From the NCBI RefSeq assembly GCF_900188155.1, contig NZ_FZOG01000002.1, positions 759,845 through 823,844 of the forward strand: a stretch of 64,000 bases of DNA, written 5' to 3'. The position numbers and the translations under genes were made by a program. Origin of the DNA: Pseudomonas segetis (GTDB taxonomy: Bacteria; Pseudomonadota; Gammaproteobacteria; Pseudomonadales; Pseudomonadaceae). Under the pieces are notes generated by a model. It saw only the letters and a program-made list of their open reading frames with translations, searched no databases and had not been told where the DNA came from. This document shows positions 18,648 to 28,142 of the stretch, one piece after another. The number at the start of each line of letters is the position of its first letter. Within the stretch, counting starts at the first letter, position 1.

Positions 18648-19534
18648 GAAACACCTGCCTTGTTGCGGTTCTGAGCCAGCACATTGAGAATCAGGCAGAT
18701 CAGGACCGCGACCATCAGCAACATCGCCAGCGCGGCACCGAAGGGCCAGTTGCGCGCTGCCAGGAACTGCTGCTCAACCAGGCTGCCAATCATCAGGACC
18801 TGAGCACCGCCCAGCAACGAAGGCACGATGAAATTGCCCAGGCTGGGAATGAATACGATGATCGACCCGGCGGCAACACCCGGCAGGGTCATGGGGAAAA
18901 TAATCTTCCAGAAACTCTGCCAGCGGCTTGCACCCAGGTCAGCCGAGGCCTCGAGCAGGCGCCGGTCGAGCTTTTCGACACTGGCGTAAACCGGCATGAA
19001 CATAAAGGGAATAAAAATGTAGGTCATGCCGATCAGCACCGCCGTTTCGGTGTAAATCAGGTTGATCGGGGTATTGATGCCGAGCGCCAGCAGCGTGGTG
19101 TTGATAAAACCACTCGGACGCAGGATCAGCACCCAGGCGTACAGACGTATGATCAGGCTGGTGAAAAACGGCAAGGTGATGAGAAACATGCAGAAATTGC
19201 GCATCTTCTCCGGTTGCCGAGCGACCCAGAAGGCTGCGGGATAGCACACCAGCAGCGTCAGGAAAACGGTGATCGCCGCCAGCTTGAATGAGCGCAGGAT
19301 GATTTCTAAATAGACAGGGTCAAACTCTTCAAGCGTGCCATCAGCCCAGCCCAGTACGCGACCGAAGTTGTCCGGATAGAAGTTCCACTCGACACCACCA
19401 TACAGGCCAGGCTCAAGCATGCTGTAAGTCGCCATGATCACCAGCGGGGCGATGAAGAACAGGCCGATGACAAATGTCGCTGGACTCAACAAACCTAACA
19501 GCTGCAGGCGCTTGCGTCCCTCTAGCGTGCTCAT
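18644..19534 (-). CDS. ABC importer permease, PotH/PotB type
   Basis: Partner permease of the same importer, 296 residues, six membrane helices. The EAA loop is LLEASADLGASRWQSFWKII near residue 195. The long periplasmic stretch after the first helix (LEPGLYGGVEWNFYPDNF) is typical of the PotB/PotH branch. Its ATG overlaps the ATPase stop by 4 bp (19531-19534), indicating coupled translation. Confidence 0.9.
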   Translation of the reverse strand: MSTLEGRKRLQLLGLLSPATFVIGLFFIAPLVIMATYSMLEPGLYGGVEWNFYPDNFGRVLGWADGTLEEFDPVYLEIILRSFKLAAITVFLTLLVCYPAAFWVARQPEKMRNFCMFLITLPFFTSLIIRLYAWVLILRPSGFINTTLLALGINTPINLIYTETAVLIGMTYIFIPFMFMPVYASVEKLDRRLLEASADLGASRWQSFWKIIFPMTLPGVAAGSIIVFIPSLGNFIVPSLLGGAQVLMIGSLVEQQFLAARNWPFGAALAMLLMVAVLICLILNVLAQNRNKAGVS

Positions 19535-20649
19535 GGCTTGACCTCGGGAATCAGGTGAACAGCGTCAAGCGCGTACCATAATTGCAGGCTGCTGCCCGGC
19601 TGCAGGCGATGCAGATCATGACGACCGGTGTCACGGATGACCGCCTTTACCTGGCTGCCATGAACCGTGCGCAGGCTAACCTCGAAGTCCTTGCCAATAA
19701 ACAGGGTCTGCTCGACCTTGCCTTCCAGCGCCGCCCCCTGGGCTTGCGGCCTGTCGAGTTGAAACTGCTCAGGTCGCAACATGGCCTGCAGCTTCTGCCC
19801 GACCTGCAGGTCGCGACGCGGGACCTGCAGCAAGTCGCCTCGTTCGCTGAGCAGGTCGGCGGTATCTGCATTACCTGCGCTGACACTGACCTCGAACAGA
19901 TTGCTCTCACCGATAAACCCGGCGACAAATGCATTAGCCGGGCGGTCGTAGATCTCGGTTGGCGTGCCGATCTGCTGAATGTGGCCGCCATTGAGCACCA
20001 CAATCCGATCGGACATGGTCAGCGCTTCTTCCTGGTCATGGGTGACAAAGACAAACGCAATGCCCAGTTCATGCTGCAGCTTCTTCAACTCACGCTGCAT
20101 GCTTTGGCGCAATTGGCGGTCGAGTGCCGACAGTGGCTCATCCAGCAGCAACAAGGCCGGACGATCAACCAAGGCTCGGGCCAGCGCAACGCGTTGTTGC
20201 TGGCCCCCTGAAAGCTGTCCCGGCTTACGCCGCTCAAGGCCGCCAAGCCCAACCAGTTCGAGCGCCTCGGCAATGCGCGTACGGCGCTCAGCCTTACCGA
20301 CACCCCGCACCTCAAGCGCGTAACCAACATTGTCGCCGACGCTCATGTGTGGAAACAGCGCATAGCTCTGGAATACCGTGTGCACTGGCCGTTGATGGGC
20401 CGGCACGCTGTTCATCTGGGTTTGCTGAATCAGCAGTTCGCCGTCGTCCAGTTGCTCGAAACCGCTGATAACACGCAACAGGGTAGTCTTGCCGCAGCCT
20501 GAAGGCCCAAGCAAGGTCACAAACTCGTTGGCACCGACACTCAGGTCGATGCCGTCGAGCGCAGGCACCAGGTGGCCTTCGGGTGCACGGTAGTGCTTTA
20601 CGGCGCCGCGAATCTCGACGACCGGCGCAATACGGGTGTAGACGCTCAT
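19531..20649 (-). CDS. ABC importer ATPase, PotA/PotG type
   Basis: Cytoplasmic ATPase that drives the importer, 372 residues. Walker [10 protein letters not shown] near residue 52, Q-loop [10 protein letters not shown], signature [15 protein letters not shown] near 147, Walker [13 protein letters not shown] near 168 and switch His in [14 protein letters not shown]. The C-terminal ~120 residues form the TOBE-type regulatory domain usual for polyamine-type ATPases. It lies 66 bp after the binding-protein gene. Confidence 0.92.
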   Translation of the reverse strand: MSVYTRIAPVVEIRGAVKHYRAPEGHLVPALDGIDLSVGANEFVTLLGPSGCGKTTLLRVISGFEQLDDGELLIQQTQMNSVPAHQRPVHTVFQSYALFPHMSVGDNVGYALEVRGVGKAERRTRIAEALELVGLGGLERRKPGQLSGGQQQRVALARALVDRPALLLLDEPLSALDRQLRQSMQRELKKLQHELGIAFVFVTHDQEEALTMSDRIVVLNGGHIQQIGTPTEIYDRPANAFVAGFIGESNLFEVSVSAGNADTADLLSERGDLLQVPRRDLQVGQKLQAMLRPEQFQLDRPQAQGAALEGKVEQTLFIGKDFEVSLRTVHGSQVKAVIRDTGRHDLHRLQPGSSLQLWYALDAVHLIPEVKP

Positions 20650-20715
20650 GAGTAACTCCGCCCCGGCCTCATTGACCGGGATTCACTGCAGGAGAATTGG
20701 CCGCGGGTTCGCGAC

Positions 20716-21753
20716 TCAGTTGGCTGTGCGAACTTTTGTCCAGGTGCGGTCGTACAGCTTCAGCGCCTTGCCGATATCTTCGAAGATCTGCAGCTTGGCC
20801 ATTACATCCGCCGGAGGATTGATCTGGGGATCGTCACGCAAATCGCTCGGCAGCAGCTTCAACGCAGCCTTGTTCGGCGTGCCATTGGTTTGTTGCGCGG
20901 TATTGAGCGCGGCGATTTCAGGATCAAGGAAGAACTCCATAAACCGTTTGGCATTGGCCTTGTTCGGGGCGCTCTTGAGTACGCACATATCTTCCTGGTA
21001 CATGGTCGCGCCGCCTTTTGGAATCACGTAGGCAAGTTTCTCCGGCTCTTGCTTGACGTACATCTCGGCGCCCACGAAATACTGGGCAGCTACTGCATCG
21101 CCAGACTGAACCATAGGCACGCTGTCATAGGTGAATGCTGAGATTAACGGCTTGCGTTGCAGTAGCCAGTCGGCCGCCAGCTTGAGGTCATCGCGGTTGG
21201 TGCTGTTGACTGATTTTCCGTTCTCGATCAGCCCTACACCGAGTGTTTCGCGCATGTCATCAAGCATGATGACTTTCTTGCCTGCCTTGGCTTCAGCAAA
21301 GAAGTCATCCCAGGTTTCAATAGGCTTGGATACCTTGGTCTTGTTGTAAAAAATACCCACGGTCCCCCAGGCATACGGCATGCAATATTCGCCGTTGGGG
21401 TCAGACTTTGCGCGCAGGAACTGCGGGTCGATATTGGCGAAGGCCGGGCTCTGGTTGATATCGGTCTTCTCCAGCAAATCCAGCGCGGCCATGCTGTCGT
21501 GCATATGCACTGACGGGAAGACGATGTCATAGCCGCTCGCCCCCGCCTGTAACTTGGCAAGCATTTCCTCGTTACTGCCATAGGTATCAAGCGACACCTT
21601 GATACCGGTTTCAGCGGTGAAACGCTTTAGTACTTCGGGGTTGATATAGTCGCCCCAATTGTACAGGTGCAGCTCTTCGGCCGCGGCGGCGCCATTGGCG
21701 AAGAGAAAAGCGCCAAGGGCGGCACAGAGCGTGGTTTTACGCAGTGTTAGCAT
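20716..21753 (-). CDS. Periplasmic binding protein of the polyamine-type ABC importer
   Basis: First gene of the operon. The chosen ATG at 21753 gives a 345-residue precursor with a clean signal peptide (LCAALGAFLFANGAAAAEE) and AGGAAC upstream; the longer frame to 21894 adds a non-signal extension. The mature N-terminus LHLYNWGDYINPEVLKRF and GYDIVFPS are PotD/PotF-family blocks, and DDMRETLG matches the polyamine-contacting loop. However, the normal Trp-x-Asp ligand motif near residue 255 of PotD is replaced by a TMYQED segment, so the ligand may not be a simple polyamine. Confidence 0.88.
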   Translation of the reverse strand: MLTLRKTTLCAALGAFLFANGAAAAEELHLYNWGDYINPEVLKRFTAETGIKVSLDTYGSNEEMLAKLQAGASGYDIVFPSVHMHDSMAALDLLEKTDINQSPAFANIDPQFLRAKSDPNGEYCMPYAWGTVGIFYNKTKVSKPIETWDDFFAEAKAGKKVIMLDDMRETLGVGLIENGKSVNSTNRDDLKLAADWLLQRKPLISAFTYDSVPMVQSGDAVAAQYFVGAEMYVKQEPEKLAYVIPKGGATMYQEDMCVLKSAPNKANAKRFMEFFLDPEIAALNTAQQTNGTPNKAALKLLPSDLRDDPQINPPADVMAKLQIFEDIGKALKLYDRTWTKVRTAN

Positions 21754-21919
21754 GTTCCTGTTCTCCGTTTGAGGTCGCGCCGATCGAGCACGACCGCTGT
21801 AATTGTTGTTGCGGCAGGAATCCGAGACAGCGACGCGGCAGGTTGGCTTTTTTATGCTGAACAAGGCCTGACCCCTGTTGCCTGCGACCGGCATCTCTTT
21901 GCGATACAGCTTGAGAGTA

Positions 21920-21962
21920 GAATATATTTATTCCAAAGATCAACACTTTGATATATTAATTC
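21920..21962. promoter_or_regulatory. Pair of AT-rich operator-like repeats upstream of the rpiR-type gene
   Basis: GAATATATTTATTCC at 21920-21934 (GAATA/TATTC palindromic arms) is repeated 30 bp later as TGATATATTAATTCC (12 of 15 bases identical). Three helical turns apart, in the divergent region between the importer operon and its RpiR-family regulator, these are good candidates for that regulator's binding sites. Confidence 0.5.
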
Positions 21963-21994
21963 CAGATCTTTTTATCATTATCAGGGACACGCAC

Positions 21995-22837
21995 ATGCTC
22001 GACAGCAGGATGGAACGCCTCGAAGGCAAGCTGACACCGGCTGAACGCACGTTGCTGGCCTATATCCAGGCCAACCAGGAAACGCTCGCGTTCGAGACTG
22101 GGGCAACGCTTGCGGCCAAAAGCGGTGTCAGCCCGAATACTGTCAGCCGCTTTCTGCGCCGCCTGGGTTACAAAGGCTTGAAAAGCCTCAAGGAAGAGCT
22201 GCGTGATGATGTGCGAATGCAGTCGCTACTCAACACCACACTGATTGAACGTATGCAGCAACCCGAAGACCTGGTTGCTCACTTGCATCAGGAAGTGGCC
22301 GCGCTCAACGAGTTCGCCGACCAGCTTGGTAGTCAGTATTGGCGCGACATAGTCGCCAAGGTGAGTCAGGCCGAGCGCGTATTTGTCTGCGGTTTCCAAA
22401 CGATTCGCGGTTTGGCTGAAGACTTTGCCAACCGATTGGCCCTGGTACGCTCCGGTGTCGAATTTCTAGATCTGTACAGCGGCGTGCTCGGCCAATGGAT
22501 CGACAGTCATGACCAGCGCTGCTGCGTGATCCTGATCGACATTGCACCCTATGCAGACGCTGGGATCTCCTTCGCACAGAACTGCCTGAGGCAAGGCACG
22601 GACCTGGTGGTTTTCACCGATGAATATGGGATTGCCAAACACATCGACACGCCCAGCATCATCACCATGAAGACCAAGACCGGCTTGATCCTGGAGTCGA
22701 CCGGTGGCCTGACCAGTGCGCTCAACGTGCTATTGCACTGCGTGGCCGCGCAGCATAAAGACCAACTCAAGGAACGCCTTAACGCTTATCGAGACCGGGT
22801 CGAAAGCCTGCGTCTATATCGCGCGACCAGCAAGTGA
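21995..22837 (+). CDS. MurR/RpiR-family transcriptional regulator
   Basis: 280-residue regulator. N-terminal RpiR helix-turn-helix (about 8-80): LTPAERTLLAYIQANQETL and SGVSPNTVSRFLRRLGYKG. C-terminal SIS domain (about 115-255), normally a phosphosugar-binding fold, although members in amino-acid and polyamine operons bind other ligands. The frame extends upstream to 21878, but the extra 39 residues run through the AT-rich operator region; ATG 21995 (MLDSRMERLEGKL) fits the family start. It is divergent from the ABC/P1-peptidase operon and is probably its regulator. Confidence 0.88.
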   Translation: MLDSRMERLEGKLTPAERTLLAYIQANQETLAFETGATLAAKSGVSPNTVSRFLRRLGYKGLKSLKEELRDDVRMQSLLNTTLIERMQQPEDLVAHLHQEVAALNEFADQLGSQYWRDIVAKVSQAERVFVCGFQTIRGLAEDFANRLALVRSGVEFLDLYSGVLGQWIDSHDQRCCVILIDIAPYADAGISFAQNCLRQGTDLVVFTDEYGIAKHIDTPSIITMKTKTGLILESTGGLTSALNVLLHCVAAQHKDQLKERLNAYRDRVESLRLYRATSK

Positions 22838-22864
22838 AAGTCCCCCAGGCCGGGCACTGATCAT

Positions 22865-22909
22865 AGCCACACAAAAAATCCCGCACACAGCGGGATTTTT
22901 TGTGTGGCT
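22865..22909. terminator. Bidirectional terminator between rpiR-type and potF-like genes
   Basis: A 19-bp perfect stem with a 7-nt loop (arms 22865-22883 and 22891-22909). The core ATCCCG/CGGGAT is flanked by A6 and T6, so it should terminate both convergent transcripts. Confidence 0.9.
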
Positions 22910-22917
22910 GAACCTGG

Positions 22918-23994
22918 TTAGATCCCGCTTTTTACCTTGCTCCAGATCCGCGTGCGGATGCGGTCAATCTTGAGCGGCATGGCTTCGAGCGTGTAGAGCT
23001 TGTCCATGGTTTGTTGCGGTGGATAAATCTTGTGGTCGGCCTTCAGTGTCGGCTCAACCAGGCTGTCGGCAGCGCTGTTGCCGTTGGCGTAATGCACGAA
23101 GTTAGTGATATTGGCCATCACTTCGGGTTGCAGCAGATAATTCATAAATGCATAGCCGGCGGCTTCGTTCTTGCTGTCGGCGGGCATGGCAACCATGTCG
23201 AACCAGAGCGGCGCGCCCTCTTTGGGTACGACATAGTCAATATGCACGCCGTTGTTGGCGTCTGCGGCACGGGTCGCAGACTGCAGGATGTCGCCCGAAA
23301 AACCTACGGCTACGCAGATGTCGCCATTGGCCAGGTCGCTGACATATTTCGATGAGTGAAAATACAAAACGTTTTCACGCATTTGCAGGAGCAGGGCTTC
23401 GGCTTTCTTATAGTCGGCCGGGTCCTTGCTGTGATGGGGCAGCCCCAGGTAATGCAAGGCGATAGGCAAGAGTTCGGGACCATTGTCCAGTATCGCAACC
23501 CCGCATTTGCTGAGTTTCTTCATGTTCTCTGGCTTGAAAATGATGTCCCAGGAATCAAGTGGAACATCATCGCCAAGCACCGCCCTGACCTTGTCGACGT
23601 TGTAGCCAATGCCGGTGGTGCCCCATAGATAGGGAAATCCATACTGGTTACCCGGATCATTGGTCTGCAAGGCCTTGAGCAAGGCAGGATTGAGGTTTTT
23701 CCAGTTGGGTAGCTGGCTCTTGTCCAGGATCTTCAGGGCTCCACCCTTGATTTGTCGCGCCATGAAATGGTCCGAAGGAAATACCACGTCATACCCCGAA
23801 TGCCCGGCCATCAACTTGGCGTCTAGCGTCTCGTTGCTGTCGTAGACGTCGTAGTGATTACCAATTCCCGTGGCATCCTTGAAATTTTCCAGGGTGTCTG
23901 GAGCGATATATTCAGACCAGTTATAGATGCGAACCGTCTCCGCCGCATGGCATGTGGATGCCAGCAACAGCATTGGAATGAGTTTCTTGAACAT
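22918..23994 (-). CDS. PotF-like polyamine-binding protein without its own permeases
   Basis: Periplasmic binding protein, 358 residues from ATG 23994, signal peptide ending in LLLASTCHAA. The family blocks VRIYNWSEYIAPDTLENF, DSNETLDAKLMAGHSGYDVVFPS and the Trp-x-Asp ligand motif in GAPLWFDMVAMPADSKN are intact, so a polyamine such as putrescine or spermidine is a likely ligand. No permease or ATPase follows it; it may feed the importer encoded at 17.8-20.6 kb on the other side of the rpiR-type gene. It is the last gene of an operon with a cupin and an FAD oxidase. Confidence 0.88.
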   Translation of the reverse strand: MFKKLIPMLLLASTCHAAETVRIYNWSEYIAPDTLENFKDATGIGNHYDVYDSNETLDAKLMAGHSGYDVVFPSDHFMARQIKGGALKILDKSQLPNWKNLNPALLKALQTNDPGNQYGFPYLWGTTGIGYNVDKVRAVLGDDVPLDSWDIIFKPENMKKLSKCGVAILDNGPELLPIALHYLGLPHHSKDPADYKKAEALLLQMRENVLYFHSSKYVSDLANGDICVAVGFSGDILQSATRAADANNGVHIDYVVPKEGAPLWFDMVAMPADSKNEAAGYAFMNYLLQPEVMANITNFVHYANGNSAADSLVEPTLKADHKIYPPQQTMDKLYTLEAMPLKIDRIRTRIWSKVKSGI

Positions 23995-24029
23995 GACGCT
24001 AACCTCTGTTTTTTGTTGTTTTGTATTGC

Positions 24030-24371
24030 TTAAAAAATCAGCACATAGCTTTTGCGCAGGGTTTCCTGGATATCCCAAACCCCCATTGAATTGGCCGGAA
24101 GTAGAATTGCATCACCGGCTTCAATCACCACGGGCTCGCCTCCATCCGGGGTGAAGGTGGCGCGACCGGCAATAAAGTGACAAAACTCCTGTTGCACAAT
24201 CTGCCGCCGCCAGCGCCCTGGCGTGCACTCCCAAACGCCGGTTTCAACGCCGTCGGAACGCTCGACACTGTGGGTCGAAGCAATCGCAACGGGCTCACCG
24301 AGCGGTACGGCAACCGGATTGGATTCATCCAGCAAGAGAGTTGCGGTCTGTTTGAATTGAGTGATGCTCAT
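24030..24371 (-). CDS. Small cupin-domain protein (DUF861/EutQ-like)
   Basis: A 113-residue single cupin. The barrel motif EFCHFIAGRATFTPDGGEP followed by VIEAGDAILLPANSMGVWDI is characteristic of the (S)-ureidoglycine/EutQ-like cupin group. Such proteins often accompany polyamine and amine catabolic oxidases; the function is unassigned. It lies between an FAD oxidase and a PotF-like binding protein in one operon (48 bp and 35 bp gaps). Confidence 0.82.
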   Translation of the reverse strand: MSITQFKQTATLLLDESNPVAVPLGEPVAIASTHSVERSDGVETGVWECTPGRWRRQIVQQEFCHFIAGRATFTPDGGEPVVIEAGDAILLPANSMGVWDIQETLRKSYVLIF

Positions 24372-24419
24372 GGTTGTGCCCCGTTGGGTATTGAGGTTGT
24401 TCTATTGCTGCCCATGCGC

Positions 24420-25826
24420 TCAGCGCATCAGGCCTTCCATAAATCCGGCCAGGCGCTGGGCAAGTTGACGCCGCCAAGGCGCCGTTGCCGGGTTGGCCAG
24501 CACGCGATCTTCGTGGACAAAGCTTTTGATAATGGCGTTGTAGCCAAGCCAGCGGCAGGGTTCCGGCTCCCAGCCAGACAAGGCGCTTAGCGGTGTATCA
24601 CCCAGCACCCATGGTTGCTGGGTGAGCAGGTTGTCCTGGCCCAGAATCAATGAAGCCAGGGTTCGGCCGCCCAGGTTGCTGGCACCGACGCCTTCGCCGC
24701 CATAACCGCCAGACAAGGCGATACCGGCCTTGCGGTCAATCAGCATGTGCGGGCGGAACCGCCGGGCAACGCCCAGGTTGCCGCCCCACGAATGCGTCAG
24801 GCGCACGTTGCGCAACAGCGGGAACAACTCGCCAAACAGGTAGCGGCGCAACTCAAGCTCATGCTCTTTGAGGGTGAAGTCGCTGCGCAAACGACCGCCG
24901 AACTGATAACCGCCACGGGCACCAAAAACCAGGCGATCATCTGCACTGCGCTGGCCGTAGGTAACCTGGCGACTGCTCTCGCTAAACGCCTGGCCATGTT
25001 CCAGACCGATTTGAGCCCAGGTCTCGGCTGGCAAAGGCTCGGTGGCGACGATCAGGCTTTGCACCGGTAATTGATAGCGCCCGAGCGGTGGCAGAGATGC
25101 GGCATAGCCTTCAACCGCCGGCACCAGCCAATCGGCTTTTACCGAGCCTTGAGCGGTGCGCAGAAGCCCCGAATCCCAGTGAGTGACGCGGCTGTGCTCA
25201 TAGATTTTCACGCCCATGCGCTCGACGCACTCAGCCAGGCCGCGAGCCAGGCGTGCTGGCTGGATGGTCGCGCAATGCGGGCTGTATAACGCGCCATATG
25301 GATTGGCGATTCGCAACTGCCCCGCCAACTCGGAAGGCGTCAACCAGCGATAATCCTCCTCGCCCAGCCCTTGCGCGCGAGCGGCCTGCAACTGCGCCCG
25401 CAGCGTGGCTTCCTGCTCCGGATAGCGGGCGGCGCAATAAAGCACGCCACCCTTGCGGTAATCACAACCGATGGACTCACGATCCAACACGGCGGCAACT
25501 TCGTCGGGGATGCCATGCAACAGTTGGTGTGAAGCCTGTCGCGCCTGAGCACCCAGACCGGCAAGCAGCCGGTCACTGCCGAGCAGGTCACCGATCAACC
25601 AGCCGCCATTACGGCCTGATGCGCCGTAGCCTGAAGTTTGCGCCTCGACTATCACAATCTTCAATTGCGGCGCTTGGCGCTTGAGGTAATAAGCGGTCCA
25701 CAGCCCGGTGTAGCCAGCACCAATGATGGCTACATCCGCCTGCAAGTCCTCGCCCAATGCAGGGCGGGCATGCAGCGGCTGGTCGAGCTGATCCATCCAC
25801 AGACTGATGTTGCGCCAGTTGTTCAC
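24420..25826 (-). CDS. FAD-dependent oxidoreductase, PuuB/gamma-glutamylputrescine oxidase-like
   Basis: Flavoprotein of the DAO family, 468 residues from GTG 25826. The Rossmann motif DVAIIGAGYTGLWTAYYLK is near residue 30, YGASGRNGGWL near 70, and the C-terminal SGGYGGEGVGASNLGG block completes the FAD site. NISLWMDQLDQP at the N-terminus is typical of the PuuB-like group, whose members oxidise gamma-glutamylated polyamines or related amines. GTG was preferred because GGAG lies upstream and the conserved N-terminus includes WRNISLW; an ATG follows nine codons later. It heads the operon with the cupin and PotF-like genes. Confidence 0.85.
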   Translation of the reverse strand: MNNWRNISLWMDQLDQPLHARPALGEDLQADVAIIGAGYTGLWTAYYLKRQAPQLKIVIVEAQTSGYGASGRNGGWLIGDLLGSDRLLAGLGAQARQASHQLLHGIPDEVAAVLDRESIGCDYRKGGVLYCAARYPEQEATLRAQLQAARAQGLGEEDYRWLTPSELAGQLRIANPYGALYSPHCATIQPARLARGLAECVERMGVKIYEHSRVTHWDSGLLRTAQGSVKADWLVPAVEGYAASLPPLGRYQLPVQSLIVATEPLPAETWAQIGLEHGQAFSESSRQVTYGQRSADDRLVFGARGGYQFGGRLRSDFTLKEHELELRRYLFGELFPLLRNVRLTHSWGGNLGVARRFRPHMLIDRKAGIALSGGYGGEGVGASNLGGRTLASLILGQDNLLTQQPWVLGDTPLSALSGWEPEPCRWLGYNAIIKSFVHEDRVLANPATAPWRRQLAQRLAGFMEGLMR

Positions 25827-25981
25827 GCTAATGCTCCGCTCAATTTCAGGTTGAGCGCAGACTATTAACTTGGCCCATGGCCTGTCTTGCGTGCGGGTAC
25901 GCAAGGAAAAATTTGTGCACACCTCGCTTAGGTCGGCCAGCACAAAGCCCTCGGGCCAGGCTCACCATACAAATTCAGGCC

Positions 25982-26009
25982 AAAAAAAAACCGGCCTCAA
26001 GGAGGCCGG
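25982..26009 (-). terminator. Rho-independent terminator of ettA
   Basis: On the minus strand an 8-bp GC stem (arms 26009-26002 and 25998-25991) with a 3-nt loop is followed by nine T residues (25990-25982), 24 bp after the ettA stop. Confidence 0.92.
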
Positions 26010-26033
26010 CTTCTGACTCAAGCCAGGAAGGCG

Positions 26034-27701
<1,668 letters not shown>

Positions 27702-28142
27702 GGATAACCTTGATACTTAGACAGGAAACTGGGACACGGGCATGCCGCCTTACGGACAGAGCGGGGCGATACACTCGCTACGGCTACTGGCTCCGTGAAT
27801 ATTGAGAACGCATAACGATTCCGACGACCGGTTTTAAATACCTAGCAAATAGTTATGGAGGCCAATTTACCTAAGCAAATAAAGGCTTCAAGCTATTCTG
27901 ACTGGCTTAAACCCTTACACAGAGAATCTGTTTACAGGTTCTTACGAGCATGGATTGCTCGCGCGTGAGTTGCAAAGCTACCGGAATGCAGGCTGTAGGG
28001 CAAATTACACTCGTCGGACGGGCTGGCACTTTGCCACAATTGTGGCATTCTTGCGGGCCGTGCGCGATCGACTGTTCGCAGTGTGCAAACTTCCCTGTTG
28101 AGCCAAACCTTCAGCGCCATTTGTAGTTGCCAGGTCATATAA
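27702..28142. other. Divergent intergenic region ettA / morA
   Basis: 441 bp without a credible gene. It should hold the promoters of ettA and morA. The only clear element is the 16-bp palindrome listed separately at 28032-28047. AT-rich stretches near 27825-27905 may contain the promoters, but no convincing -35/-10 pair was picked. Confidence 0.5.
28032..28047. promoter_or_regulatory. 16-bp perfect palindrome upstream of morA
   Basis: TGCCACAATTGTGGCA is its own reverse complement and lies 95 bp upstream of the predicted morA start. Such a long perfect palindrome suggests a dimeric regulator site; which protein binds is unknown. Confidence 0.5.

Noticed and set aside
22865..22909. The 19-bp inverted repeat as an insertion-element end or regulator site
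   Set aside because: GC core flanked by A6/T6 between convergent genes is fully explained as a bidirectional terminator.
28024..28038. Possible sigma-54 promoter (TGGCAC...TTGCC) upstream of morA
   Set aside because: The GG and GC doublets do not have the required 10-bp separation; the second doublet falls on CA.
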